Positions 54,194-62,885 of a DNA stretch of 64,000 nt are shown here, piece by piece. The stretch is taken from NCBI RefSeq assembly GCF_020172665.1, contig NZ_CP083985.1, positions 93,060 through 157,059 of the forward strand, in the 5' to 3' direction. The first letter of the stretch is position 1. Each line of letters starts with the position of its first letter. A model generated the notes under the pieces. The model had not been told where the DNA came from. It made no database searches and saw nothing but the letters and a program-made list of their open reading frames with translations. The DNA comes from [Mycobacterium] zoologicum. GTDB taxonomy: Bacteria > Actinomycetota > Actinomycetes > Mycobacteriales > Mycobacteriaceae. The position numbers were made by a program, and so were the translations under genes.

Positions 54194-55147
54194 ATGCCCA
54201 CAATGTCTAGAGTCGCGGACCTTCGAGGCAAGACGGCGGTCGTCACCGGGGGCGCCGGTGGTATCGGCCAGGCACTGGGCCGGCGTTTCGGTCGGGCGGG
54301 CATGAAGGTGGTGCTCGCCGACGTCCTCGCCGAACCGCTGCGGGAGGCGACCCGAGCTCTCGCCGACGAGGGGATCGAGGCGGCCGGAGTGGTCACCGAC
54401 GTCACCGACTACACCTCGGTCGAGGCACTGGCCGACGCCGCTCGCGATCGATTCGGTGGGGTGCACGTGGTGTGCAACAACGCCGGCACCGGCGCGGTCT
54501 CCGAGGGCTACCTGTGGGAACACGACCTGGCCGACTGGCGGTGGGGAATCGACGTCAATGTGCTGGGCGTCATCCACGGCATCAAAGCGTTCGTGCCGAT
54601 CCTGCTCGAGGCGGGCGAGGGACACCTGATCAACACCTGCTCGGGCAACGGTGGATTCGCCCCGATCGCCCGGGGCGCCATGGGCGGCCCGGCCACCGCC
54701 GTCTACCCGATGACCAAGGCCGCGGTGCTCTGCCTGACCGAAAGCCTCTACACCCATCTGGAGATGACCGGGACGCGGGTGCGGGCGCACGTGCTGTTCC
54801 CGGGCGGCTTCCTCAACACCGGGATCTGGGAGTCGTGGCGGCATCGGCCGGATCGCTACGCCGCGACCCAGCAACGCCGCACCCCGGAGACGACGCTGGC
54901 AGGCGTGGTGGACCGCTTCGAAGCCGCCGGCGCGCACGTCGAGTTCACCCCGCTCGACACGGTCGCCGACCTGGTGATCGACGGCATTGCGGCCGAACGG
55001 TTCTGGATGATGGGGCCGCCCACCGCGGCCGATCAGGTCGTCAGCAAGAAGGCCGCGTCGATCCTGGCGCGCGGCGAACCCGACTATCTGGTCGACGTGC
55101 TGGTCCAGCACGCCGAGAGCACCTCGGATGAAGGAGGAAGGCCTTGA
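54194..55147 (+). CDS. Short-chain dehydrogenase/reductase
   Basis: 317 residues. TGGAGGIGQALG (TGxxxGxG), NNAGTGAVSEGYLW, Ser in NTCSGNGG and YPMTKAA (Y-x3-K). The C-terminal extension to 317 residues is longer than the 250 of simple SDRs. Starts available at 54188 (GTG), 54194 (ATG) and 54203 (ATG); 54194 chosen. First gene of an IclR-divergent operon. The stop overlaps the next gene's TTG. Substrate unknown. Confidence 0.87.
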   Translation: MPTMSRVADLRGKTAVVTGGAGGIGQALGRRFGRAGMKVVLADVLAEPLREATRALADEGIEAAGVVTDVTDYTSVEALADAARDRFGGVHVVCNNAGTGAVSEGYLWEHDLADWRWGIDVNVLGVIHGIKAFVPILLEAGEGHLINTCSGNGGFAPIARGAMGGPATAVYPMTKAAVLCLTESLYTHLEMTGTRVRAHVLFPGGFLNTGIWESWRHRPDRYAATQQRRTPETTLAGVVDRFEAAGAHVEFTPLDTVADLVIDGIAAERFWMMGPPTAADQVVSKKAASILARGEPDYLVDVLVQHAESTSDEGGRP

Positions 55148-55956
55148 GCACCATCACAGTTCGCTACGGCCCGCGGCCCCCGCAGGAGCGGGTCGACCAT
55201 GAGATCGATGCCACCAAGGCGCCTATCGCCACCGAGGCGGTGACGATCACCTACCTGACCGATCCGGAGATCGTCGCGGCCGTACTGCCCCGGCCGCTGG
55301 AACCGGCCGCCGAACCGCTGGTGCGCATCCAGCTGCAGCGGGTCCGCATCGAGGGCATGCCGACGTTCACCTCGGCGGTGTTCTCGGTGACCGCCCGGCA
55401 CGGTGACATCGCCGGCGACTATCCGCTGTTCATGCCGCAATCCACCGAACAATCGGTCACCGGCGGGCGCGAAACCTTCGGCGAGCCCAAGAAGATCGCA
55501 CGTATCGAGGTGGAGCGCGACGGCGATCGCGTCACCGCCGGCGTGGACCGGCTGGGCCATCGGCTCGTCACCGTCACCAGCCGGGTGACCGGCCCGGCGG
55601 AGCTGCCGCCCGACCAGATCAACACCGAGTTCTACTTCAAGTTCCTGCGTGCCCCCGACGGCAACGGCATCACCGACCCGCACCTGGTCTACGGCGAATA
55701 CCACCGGCACTATGAGGTGCTGGAGAACCTGGAGAACACAGCCGGCACAGTCGAACTCGGGGAGTCCCCGCTGGATCCGGTGGCCGACATCGTGATTCGC
55801 GAAATCCGTTCGATCAGCTGGTGCCGCCGACGCACCGTCCAGGTGGGGCGGATCGCCGAGCGGGTGCCCGCCGAATGGCTGCTGCCGTATGTGCACCAGC
55901 GCTACGACGATGTCGCCCTGCTCGCCGCGCCCCGGCCCGAGTCGGCGCGGGCCTAG
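55144..55956 (+). CDS. Acetoacetate decarboxylase-family protein
   Basis: 270 residues from TTG 55144 (overlaps SDR stop by 4). ADC-like beta barrel with GRETFGEPKKIARIEVERDG, in which the lysine of EPKK corresponds to the Schiff-base lysine of acetoacetate decarboxylases. Members often act as decarboxylase, aldolase-dehydratase or hydratase on beta-keto acids. Downstream are three amidohydrolase-type hydrolases, so it may process a product of these. TTG start is inferred from frame and overlap. Confidence 0.8.
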   Translation: MSTITVRYGPRPPQERVDHEIDATKAPIATEAVTITYLTDPEIVAAVLPRPLEPAAEPLVRIQLQRVRIEGMPTFTSAVFSVTARHGDIAGDYPLFMPQSTEQSVTGGRETFGEPKKIARIEVERDGDRVTAGVDRLGHRLVTVTSRVTGPAELPPDQINTEFYFKFLRAPDGNGITDPHLVYGEYHRHYEVLENLENTAGTVELGESPLDPVADIVIREIRSISWCRRRTVQVGRIAERVPAEWLLPYVHQRYDDVALLAAPRPESARA

Positions 55957-55960
55957 GTCC

Positions 55961-57175
55961 ATGGACCGCTACACCATCATCTCGGCGGACTGCCACGCCG
56001 GCGCCGACCTGCTGGACTACCGCGAATACCTGGATCCGGGCTTCCGGGACGAATTCGACGGTTGGGCGAAGACTTACGTCAACCCCTTCGGCGACCTCAC
56101 CGAACCCGATGCCGAACGCAGCTGGAACAGTGAGCGGCGCAACGCCGATCTGGACGCCGAAGGTGTTGCCGGCGAGATCATCTACCCCAATACCGTGCCG
56201 CCGTTCTTCCCCAGCGGCAGCCTGGCCGCTCCGCCCCCGGAGAACGTCCGCGAGGTCGAGCTGCGCTGGGCCGGACTGCGGGCGCACAACCGCTGGCTGT
56301 CCGACTTCTGTTCGCGCGCACCGGAGCGGCGCGCCGGGGTGGGCCAGATCCTGCTCGAAGACCTCGACGAAGCCGTCGCCGAAGTCGCCCGGATCGCCGA
56401 ACTCGGATTGCGCGGCGGGGTGCTGCTGCCCGGGGTCGCCCCCGGCGCTGCGATCCCGCAGCTCTACGCCGAGCATTGGGCGCCGCTGTGGGCGGCCTGC
56501 GCCGAGGCGGGTGTGGTGGTCAACCACCACGGCGGTACCGCCGGACCGACCCCGACCGACGGGTGGGGCAGCTCGTTCGCGGTATGGGTCTACGAGACCC
56601 ACTGGTATGCGCACCGGGCGCTGTGGCACCTGATCTTCTCCGGCGCACTGGATCGCCATCCGGACCTCACCGTGGTCTTCACCGAGCAGGGCGCCGGGTG
56701 GATACCGGCGACGCTGGACTCGCTCGACGTCGCGGCGGCCCGCTATGCGCGGCCCGGTTCGGCGATCTCCCGCTTCGCTGGACCCACCGCCGGCTCGCTG
56801 AGCCTGCAGCCCAGCCAGTACTGGTCCCGGCAGTGCTACGTCGGCGCCAGCTTCATGCGGCCCGTGGAGTGCGCCGAACGGCACGCTATCGGCGTCGAGA
56901 AGATCATGTGGGGCAGCGACTACCCGCATTACGAGGGCACCGGCCGCTATACCCGGGAAGCGTTGCGGCACACCTTCGCCGGTGTCCCTCCCGCCGAGGT
57001 GGCGGCCATGCTCGGTGGGAACGCGGCCGCCGTCTACGGCTTCAACCTGGCGGCGCTGGCGCCGTTGACCGAGCGGATCGGCCCGACCGTGGCCGAGGTA
57101 GCCGAACCACTGGTGGACCTACCCGCCGATGCGAGCAGCACCGTTTTCGAACCCGACCCCATCCGTACCTGGTAG
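55961..57175 (+). CDS. Amidohydrolase-2 family protein (first of three tandem copies)
   Basis: 404 residues, TIM-barrel metal hydrolase/decarboxylase fold. ISADCHAGADLLDYREYLD carries D-x-H at the first metal site; VVVNHHGGTAG a later His; MWGSDYPHYEGTGRYTREAL the strand-8 Asp-Tyr-Pro-His. Similar to gamma-resorcylate and carboxyvanillate decarboxylase/hydrolase types. It begins 4 bases after the ADC-like stop and closely resembles the next two genes, so the trio arose by duplication. Confidence 0.86.
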   Translation: MDRYTIISADCHAGADLLDYREYLDPGFRDEFDGWAKTYVNPFGDLTEPDAERSWNSERRNADLDAEGVAGEIIYPNTVPPFFPSGSLAAPPPENVREVELRWAGLRAHNRWLSDFCSRAPERRAGVGQILLEDLDEAVAEVARIAELGLRGGVLLPGVAPGAAIPQLYAEHWAPLWAACAEAGVVVNHHGGTAGPTPTDGWGSSFAVWVYETHWYAHRALWHLIFSGALDRHPDLTVVFTEQGAGWIPATLDSLDVAAARYARPGSAISRFAGPTAGSLSLQPSQYWSRQCYVGASFMRPVECAERHAIGVEKIMWGSDYPHYEGTGRYTREALRHTFAGVPPAEVAAMLGGNAAAVYGFNLAALAPLTERIGPTVAEVAEPLVDLPADASSTVFEPDPIRTW

Positions 57176-57190
57176 GCGAAAGGAAGCCCC

Positions 57191-58459
57191 ATGGACCCGT
57201 ACACGATCATCTCCGCCGACACCCACGCCGAACTGCCGACTGAGCGGTACCGCGAGTACGTCGACCCCGAATACCTCGACGACTTCGAGGTCTATCTGGC
57301 CGAGAAGACCGCCGCGGCGCAGGCCGGCGGGTTCATCGACGAGGAGTTCGCCCAGGAGTGGTTCGACGAGCACGGTGAGGGCATCGCCGGCGGCTGGGAT
57401 GTGGCGCTGCGGGATCGGGAACTCGACGGCGACGGGGTGGCCGGCGAGGTCATCTTCCCCGACGCCGACGCGGTGACCGGGGTCGCCGGGGCCCCGTTCG
57501 GGGCCGGCCTGGGCCAGTCCGGCGACCTGGACCCCGGACGCGCCATGGCCGGGGCGCGGGCCCACAACCGCTGGCTCGCCGAACTGTGCGGCCACAGCCC
57601 CGAGCGGCGCGCCGGGGTCGCGGTGGTGCCGATCCTGGCCGACGTCGATGCCGCGGTCGCCGAGATCACCCGCGCGGCGGAATCCGGGCTGCGGGGCGGG
57701 ATCCTGATCCCGGCCCGCTGGGTCGGCTACCCGCCGTACCACGACCGCCGCTACGACAAGGTCTGGGCCGCTTGCCAAGACCTGCAGATGCCGGTGCACA
57801 CCCACTCCGGGCCGGCCCCGCAGGAGGAGTACGGCGGGCACCTGGGCATCTACGTCACCGAGGTGCGCTGGTGGGGCGCCCGGCCGTTGTGGTTCGCATT
57901 GTGGTCGGGGGTGTTCGAGCGTTTCCCCGGCCTGCGCTGGGGGGTCACCGAGTGCGGCGCCTTCTGGGCCAACGATCTGCTCTGGCTGATGGACACCCGG
58001 TTCCTGCGAGAGCACTCGGCCAAGAAGATGAGCCACCACATGGAAGGCGACCTGACGATGCCGCCGTCGGCCTACTTCGACCGGAACTGCTTCATCGGGG
58101 CCACCACCACCGAGCGCCGGGAGCTGGCCAGACGCTACGAGATCGGTGTCTCCAACATGTTGTGGGGCAACGATTTCCCGCACCCGGAAGGGACCTGGCC
58201 GCACACCCTCGACTGGCTGCGGCGGTCCTTCTGGGACATTCCGGTCGACGAGACCCGACAGATGCTCGGCCTGGCGGCAGCTGAGCTGTACAACTTCGAT
58301 CTCGCGGCGCTGGCCCCGCTGGCCGCGCGCATCGGCCCCACCCCGGCCGACCTCGGTCAGGACGACGCGGTCAGCATCCCGAAGTGGGAGGCGGCGCGGG
58401 AGATCGGCCGGCACTGGCTCACCGACGCCGAGCCGATCCCCGACCTGGTGCAGAACTGA
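57191..58459 (+). CDS. Amidohydrolase-2 family protein (second tandem copy)
   Basis: 422 residues. IISADTHAELPTERYREYVD at the metal-binding start (D-x-H), AHNRWLAELCGHSPERRAGV, VHTHSGPAPQEEYGGHLG with His, and LWGNDFPHPEGTWPHTLDWL at the strand-8 site. An insertion after residue about 45 distinguishes it from its neighbours. AAAGGAAG ribosome site before the ATG. Same operon. Confidence 0.86.
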   Translation: MDPYTIISADTHAELPTERYREYVDPEYLDDFEVYLAEKTAAAQAGGFIDEEFAQEWFDEHGEGIAGGWDVALRDRELDGDGVAGEVIFPDADAVTGVAGAPFGAGLGQSGDLDPGRAMAGARAHNRWLAELCGHSPERRAGVAVVPILADVDAAVAEITRAAESGLRGGILIPARWVGYPPYHDRRYDKVWAACQDLQMPVHTHSGPAPQEEYGGHLGIYVTEVRWWGARPLWFALWSGVFERFPGLRWGVTECGAFWANDLLWLMDTRFLREHSAKKMSHHMEGDLTMPPSAYFDRNCFIGATTTERRELARRYEIGVSNMLWGNDFPHPEGTWPHTLDWLRRSFWDIPVDETRQMLGLAAAELYNFDLAALAPLAARIGPTPADLGQDDAVSIPKWEAAREIGRHWLTDAEPIPDLVQN

Positions 58460-58469
58460 GGAAACCACG

Positions 58470-59723
58470 ATGGATCGCTACGTCGTCATCTCGACCGACA
58501 CCCACGCCGGAGCCGATCTCTACGATTACAAGCCGTATCTCCCGGCCTCGCTGCACGACGAGTTCGACGCCTGGGCCAAGGTGTACAGCAGCCCGTTCGA
58601 CGACTTGATCGTCGCCACTGCCAACCGCAACTGGGACCACGACCTACGCATCACCGAGATGGACGCCGACGGGGTTGCCGCCGAGGTGTTGTTGCCCAAC
58701 ACCGTTCCACCGTTCTTCCCGACCACCCCCAACATCACCATCAGCCTGCCCCGCACCCGTGACGATTTCGAGAAACGTTGGGCCGGAGTGCAGGCCCACA
58801 ACCGGTGGCAAATCGACTTCTGCGCGCTGGCCCCGACGCGACGTCGCGGTCTGATTCAGATCTTCCCCAACGACATCGAGTTGGCGTGCCAGGAGATTCG
58901 CTGGGGTGCCGCGCAGGACTGCTTCGGCGGGGTGCTCATCCCGGCCGTGTCACCGGGTGATCCGCAGGTGGCCCCGCTGTTTCACACCCGCTACGAACCG
59001 ATCTGGGCCCTGTGCGCGGAACTCGACCTGACGGTGGTGCAGCACGCCGGGGCCGGCAGCCCCGAGATGCCGATGGACCAGCCGGCCTCCAACCCGGTGC
59101 TCATCACCGAGATGGCGACGTGGGCCCAGCGAACCTTGGGTCACCTGATCCTCGCCGGAGTCTTCGAGCGGTACCCGACGCTGCGATTCGTCCCGACCGA
59201 GCAGGGCACCATGTGGGTGCAGCAACAGCTGATGCTGCTCGACGTCATGGTGCCGATGATGAAGACCGAGGCGCACAACCGCACCTACGGGATGTTCGGT
59301 GGGTCCTCCGTCGACGAGATGACCCTGCTGCCCAGCGAATACGCCCGGCGGAATGTCTACCTGGCCAGCGAGCTGACCCCCTACGAGTCGTCGATGATCG
59401 ACTACCTGGGGGCCGACCACATCATGTGGGGCAGCGACTACCCGCACGAGGAGGGTTTCGCGCCGCACTCCAAACTGGCGATCCGCTGGGCGCTGCATGA
59501 CCGGTCCGAGGACGAGTGCCGGAAGATCCTCGGCGGCAACGCGGCCCGGCTGTACCGGTTCGACCTGGATGCGCTGGCGCCCGTCGCCGCCAAGATCGGG
59601 CCGACCGTCGACGAAGTCGCCACACCGCTGGGCGACACCGGATATGTGTCCCCAGGCGGCTTCGGCTACCGGCCGTTCGAAGGCGGGCTGGCACTCAAGC
59701 GGATGGCGCCGGCCCGCGGGTAG
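58470..59723 (+). CDS. Amidohydrolase-2 family protein (third tandem copy)
   Basis: 417 residues. VISTDTHAGADLYDYKPYLP start, VVQHAGAGSPEMPMDQPASN, HIMWGSDYPHEEGFAPHSKL strand-8 motif. Closest to the first copy. The C-terminal about 40 residues (GDTGYVSPGGFGYRPFEGGL) are unique. GAGGAAA before ATG 58470. It ends 11 bases before the convergent HsaA-like gene. Confidence 0.86.
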   Translation: MDRYVVISTDTHAGADLYDYKPYLPASLHDEFDAWAKVYSSPFDDLIVATANRNWDHDLRITEMDADGVAAEVLLPNTVPPFFPTTPNITISLPRTRDDFEKRWAGVQAHNRWQIDFCALAPTRRRGLIQIFPNDIELACQEIRWGAAQDCFGGVLIPAVSPGDPQVAPLFHTRYEPIWALCAELDLTVVQHAGAGSPEMPMDQPASNPVLITEMATWAQRTLGHLILAGVFERYPTLRFVPTEQGTMWVQQQLMLLDVMVPMMKTEAHNRTYGMFGGSSVDEMTLLPSEYARRNVYLASELTPYESSMIDYLGADHIMWGSDYPHEEGFAPHSKLAIRWALHDRSEDECRKILGGNAARLYRFDLDALAPVAAKIGPTVDEVATPLGDTGYVSPGGFGYRPFEGGLALKRMAPARG

Positions 59724-59734
59724 CGGTCGCGCCT

Positions 59735-60916
59735 TTAGATCATCGCCCGCAGCGGGCCCTGCGGCTCGATGCCCAACGAACTCAGTGCCGAGGCGTGGAA
59801 CGTGGTCCCGGGCACGTGGATCGCATGGTTGAGCCCGGCATGCGCGTCGCGCCAATACCGTTGCAGCGGTTTGCCCATCCGCAGCGCGTTGCCGCCGGAG
59901 CGAGCGAAGATCTCATCGACGGCGCCCACCGCGCGCCACACCGCACGAACCTGGGTGCGGCGCCCCGCGGCGCGGTCGGCGAAGCTGACTTCCTTGCCGG
60001 CGGCGACCATGTCGTAGATCCGGTCGGCGTTGGCCAGCAGCTCCTGCCGGGCGGCGTTGATGTCGGCGGCCGCCTCCCCTATCGCGTACATGACATAGGG
60101 GTCGTCTTTGATCGCGGTCCCGGTGGCGCCCACCCGTTCCCGCTGATAGTCCAGATGGGCGGCCAGCGCGCCTTCGGCGATACCGATGACCGCCGAGGAG
60201 ATGCCGAGCGGGAACATCGTCGACCACGGCATCAGATATAGCGGATCTGTCATGCCGGCCTCGCGCTGGGCGCTGCCGTCCATCACCTTCATGCCGTCCA
60301 TCGTGCGGTAGCTCGGAACGAAGGCGTCTTTGACGATCACGTCCTTGGACCCGGTTCCGCGCAGCCCCACCACATCCCAGGAGTCGTCGACGATCTCGTA
60401 GTCCGAGCGCGGCAGGATCATGTGCAGGATGGCCGGTGGCATCACCGGAACGCCGTCGGCGTCGCCGACGATCGCACCGAGAATGATCCAGTCGCAGTGG
60501 TCGGTACCGGAGCTGAATCCCCACCGGCCGTTGAAGATGTAGCCGTCGTCGACCGGCTTGGCCACACCCTGCGGCGCATACGGCGAGGCCATCCAGGTGT
60601 TGACGTCGGTGCCCCAGATCTCGTCGCCCACCCGCGGATCGGCGTAGGCCAGCTGGTAGGGGTGCACCCCGACCACCCCGTTGACCCATCCCGCCGACGG
60701 GTCCAGTGCCGCGGTGGCCATCACGGTTTCGGCCCACTCGCGCGGATGCGCCTGGAATCCACCGTGTTTGGCCGACTGCAGCAACCGGATCGAGCCGGCG
60801 TCCTTCATCGCCTTGACGGTCTCATCGGTCAGTCGGCCGATCCGCTCGGCTTCGCCGGCCTGCTCCCGCAACTGGTCGGCGATGCCCATCAGTCGGTCGA
60901 TTACCCGTTCACCCAT
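59735..60916 (-). CDS. HsaA-like two-component flavin monooxygenase/acyl-CoA dehydrogenase-fold enzyme
   Basis: 393 residues, ACAD fold with MKDAGSIRLLQSAKHGGFQA, GFSSGTDHCDWIILGAIVG, DVVGLRGTGSKDVIVKDAF and the C-terminal LRMGKPLQRYWRDAHAGLNH of the HsaA/HpaH group. These use reduced flavin from a partner reductase to hydroxylate phenols or steroid rings. No reductase gene is adjacent. Convergent with the amidohydrolases but possibly the same pathway. Start ATG 60916. Confidence 0.87.
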   Translation of the reverse strand: MGERVIDRLMGIADQLREQAGEAERIGRLTDETVKAMKDAGSIRLLQSAKHGGFQAHPREWAETVMATAALDPSAGWVNGVVGVHPYQLAYADPRVGDEIWGTDVNTWMASPYAPQGVAKPVDDGYIFNGRWGFSSGTDHCDWIILGAIVGDADGVPVMPPAILHMILPRSDYEIVDDSWDVVGLRGTGSKDVIVKDAFVPSYRTMDGMKVMDGSAQREAGMTDPLYLMPWSTMFPLGISSAVIGIAEGALAAHLDYQRERVGATGTAIKDDPYVMYAIGEAAADINAARQELLANADRIYDMVAAGKEVSFADRAAGRRTQVRAVWRAVGAVDEIFARSGGNALRMGKPLQRYWRDAHAGLNHAIHVPGTTFHASALSSLGIEPQGPLRAMI

Positions 60917-61009
60917 GTTGTCGCCCTAACGTCGTGGATGCGAAAAGCGGTGGTCTGCTGCAGGTGATGATGACACGGCCGGCGCGCGGCGTCCGCCGAA
61001 AAGACAACC

Positions 61010-61192
61010 GGGACAATCATGCGTCTGCCGGCTGTAGCGATGCGGGATCGAGTCGAAGATGAACTGACCGCCGGGAAATCGTGTTGCGCACTCGGCGATC
61101 AGGTTCAGTGCGTCATGCGGGGCGAGGTACATCAGCAGGCCCTCCGCGGTGATCAGGATCGGGCGATCATCGCCGACGTGAGTCATCCAGCC
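61010..61192 (-). pseudogene. Fragment of a leucine carboxyl-methyltransferase-like gene
   Basis: Minus-strand residues [41 protein letters not shown] and FIFDSIPHRYS match the central part of class I SAM methyltransferases of the LCMT/PPM group common in mycobacteria. N- and C-terminal parts are gone, and the fragment stops at a plus-strand fragment beginning about 61193. Non-functional relic. Confidence 0.6.
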
Positions 61193-61461
61193 GTGGGCCC
61201 GCGACCGGCATCGCGGCGACAAGCTGCCGCTGGAATACCTGGTGCGCAAACAGTGCCGGGACAACCGCGCAACTGTTCGGGCTGAGTGACCGCGGGGTCA
61301 TCGAGGTCGGCAAGAAGGCCGACCTCAACGTGATCGACATGGAGGCGCTGAGGCTGCACCCGGCCCGGATGGCCTACGACCTGCCGGCCGGTGGCCGGCG
61401 TCTGCTGCAGGGCGCCAGCGGGTATGTCGCGACGATCGTCAGCGACGACCCGGGCGCATGA
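61193..61461 (+). pseudogene. 3' fragment of an N-acyl-D-amino-acid deacylase-type amidohydrolase, frameshifted
   Basis: Plus strand reads [20 protein letters not shown] in one frame and, after one extra base near 61263, [25 protein letters not shown] in another, ending in TGA at 61459-61461. This is the C-terminal part of D-aminoacylase-type amidohydrolases (RG.RLPLEYLV.KQ..DTA.L.GL.DRG.I..G..ADL.V.D). The front is missing and the frame broken, so it is a relic. Confidence 0.6.
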
Positions 61462-61470
61462 GCACTTCCA

Positions 61471-61767
61471 TCACAAGTGCAAATCTGTGTCCATCCGTCG
61501 GTGTAGGACGCGGATGACATCAACGACGTCCTCAGCGGTCAACCGGTAGAACAGTGCGTGGGAACCGACCGATAGCTTGCGATAGCCGAGTCGGATCTCA
61601 TCGCAGGTCCGGCCGATCCGAGGATTCGCCGCAACGCGTGCGATGGCGTATTGGATTTCGCGCAGGTATTCATCGGCCTGATCAATGCCCCACTGCTCGT
61701 GGGTGTAATCCCATATCTGTTCCAGGTCCGCCTGCGCGGCCGGCGAGAGTAGATATCGGCTGGTCAC
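61471..61767 (-). CDS. ParE-type toxin (RelE/ParE superfamily)
   Basis: 98 residues from GTG 61767 (GTGA overlap with antitoxin). SRYLLSPAAQADLEQIWDYT, RVAANPRIGRTCDEIRLGYR and SHALFYRLTAEDVVDVIRVL match ParE, which poisons DNA gyrase, or related RelE-like RNases. Complete and probably functional; target unproven. Confidence 0.88.
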   Translation of the reverse strand: MTSRYLLSPAAQADLEQIWDYTHEQWGIDQADEYLREIQYAIARVAANPRIGRTCDEIRLGYRKLSVGSHALFYRLTAEDVVDVIRVLHRRMDTDLHL

Positions 61768-62015
61768 CGGGTGCGTGATACTTCGGTCCGCTTGCGGTCG
61801 AGAAACGCGTCGAAGTCAAATGGCGTGGACGCGCCGCTACGTTCGCCATCCTCCAGCGCGGTGCGCAGCACACGTAGCTGGGTTTCACGATCCTCCAGTA
61901 GTCGCAAGGCCGAGCGAATGACCTCACTGACCGATCGGTAGCGGCCGGCCGCGATCTCCTGATCGATGAAGGCCTGGTAGTGCTCGTCGAGCACGAAGGA
62001 AGTGTTCTTGCCCAT
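61764..62015 (-). CDS. ParD-type antitoxin
   Basis: 83 residues. GKNTSFVLDEHYQAFIDQEI, GRYRSVSEVIRSALRLLEDR form the ribbon-helix-helix; the C-terminal FDFDAFLDRKRTE wraps the toxin. An operator-like repeat lies 11 bases upstream of the start. Represses its operon and neutralises ParE. Confidence 0.88.
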   Translation of the reverse strand: MGKNTSFVLDEHYQAFIDQEIAAGRYRSVSEVIRSALRLLEDRETQLRVLRTALEDGERSGASTPFDFDAFLDRKRTEVSRTR

Positions 62016-62025
62016 GATGAGAAGG

Positions 62026-62052
62026 TACCAAATCTTGGTATCGAGGGATACC
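62026..62052. promoter_or_regulatory. Operator-like repeats for parDE
   Basis: TACCAA-ATC-TTGGTA (62026-62040) is perfect; GGTATC (62037-62042) and GATACC (62047-62052) overlap it as a second inverted pair. Placed directly before the parD ATG, likely bound by ParD. Confidence 0.6.
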
Positions 62053-62221
62053 GGCGATCAGATCCGGCAGCGCGGGCAGGTAGGCGGTGAAGTAGGGGCG
62101 CAGACCGTCCAGCCCGCGGGTCACGACGACGGCGGCGTCGTCCCGCTCGGCGGCCAGCCGGTCGGGGGAGCGTGCCCGCGCCACAGTCGGCGGTCCAGCG
62201 GTGCCCGGGAAGCGCACGAGC

Positions 62222-62791
62222 TCAGGACGGCTCCCGGGCGACGCCGCGCTCGAAGATGCGGGTCAGCGTCGGCACGATGGTGTGCCGGTCCACCAGGCCG
62301 TGGGCCGCCTCGCGGCTGGCCTTGATCATCAGGCCGAACAACGCGATCCGGATCCACTCCGCGCTGATCTCCGGGTCGAAGACACCTTCGCGTTGCCCGC
62401 GGACGATGAGATCGAGGATCGGCGTCGAGTTGGGCAGCTGTTCGCCGGGGATATCGCGCAGCACGGCCGGGTCGGCGAACAGAAACACGATCCGGTCGCC
62501 CTCGGGAACCAGGCTGGTGATCAGCCGGCGCATCGCGTCGCGGGCCGGACCCTGGTCGATGGCCGCGTCGGCGATCGTCTCATCGATGACGCGGATCGAG
62601 TCCAGGGTGGTCTCGTGGATCAACCGGTCCCGGTCGGCGAAGTAGCGGTGCACGGTGGAGCGGGCCACCTCGGCGGCGGCGGCGATCATCGGCAGGGTGG
62701 CGGTGCGATCCCGGGCCAGCACCGATGCCGTCGCACCGAGAATCGCCGCACGGGTGCGCGATTGTGAACCGGTGAGCTCTGCGACGTCCAT
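62222..62791 (-). CDS. TetR-family repressor, divergent from the mmpS/mmpL operon
   Basis: 189 residues. HTH: ILGATASVLARDRTATLPMI, AAAAEVARSTVHRYFADRDR (recognition helix VARSTVHRYF). The C-terminal domain is helical and ends GVAREPS. A palindrome lies in the divergent region (62844-62858). It likely represses the membrane protein-mmpS-mmpL operon, similar to TetR control of mmpS5/mmpL5 in other mycobacteria (analogy). Confidence 0.88.
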   Translation of the reverse strand: MDVAELTGSQSRTRAAILGATASVLARDRTATLPMIAAAAEVARSTVHRYFADRDRLIHETTLDSIRVIDETIADAAIDQGPARDAMRRLITSLVPEGDRIVFLFADPAVLRDIPGEQLPNSTPILDLIVRGQREGVFDPEISAEWIRIALFGLMIKASREAAHGLVDRHTIVPTLTRIFERGVAREPS

Positions 62792-62830
62792 GCCGCGATG
62801 ATAGACCCTCACCCGCCCCTTTATGGGACA

Positions 62831-62860
62831 TTGACGTCCGATTACTAGACGATCTAGTCT
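62831..62860 (+). promoter_or_regulatory. Promoter with embedded operator (TTGACG-18-TAGTCT)
   Basis: TTGACG (62831-62836), 18-base spacer, TAGTCT (62855-62860). The palindrome ACTAGACGATCTAGT (62844-62858) sits across spacer and -10, so a bound TetR would block polymerase. Reads into the gene at 62886, which has an AAAAAGGGG ribosome site. Confidence 0.65.
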
Positions 62861-62885
62861 TGACGACGGAAAAAGGGGTGGCGCG

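Noticed and set aside
54128..55111. Extension of the IclR frame far upstream on the minus strand
   Set aside because: It runs antisense to the SDR gene; the family N terminus and the intergenic palindrome place the start at 54127.
62041..62217. Minus-strand frame downstream of the TetR gene (reading LAAERDDAAVVVTRGLDGL and onward)
   Set aside because: Some coding character, but no start, no family match and interruption by the parDE operator; too weak to call.
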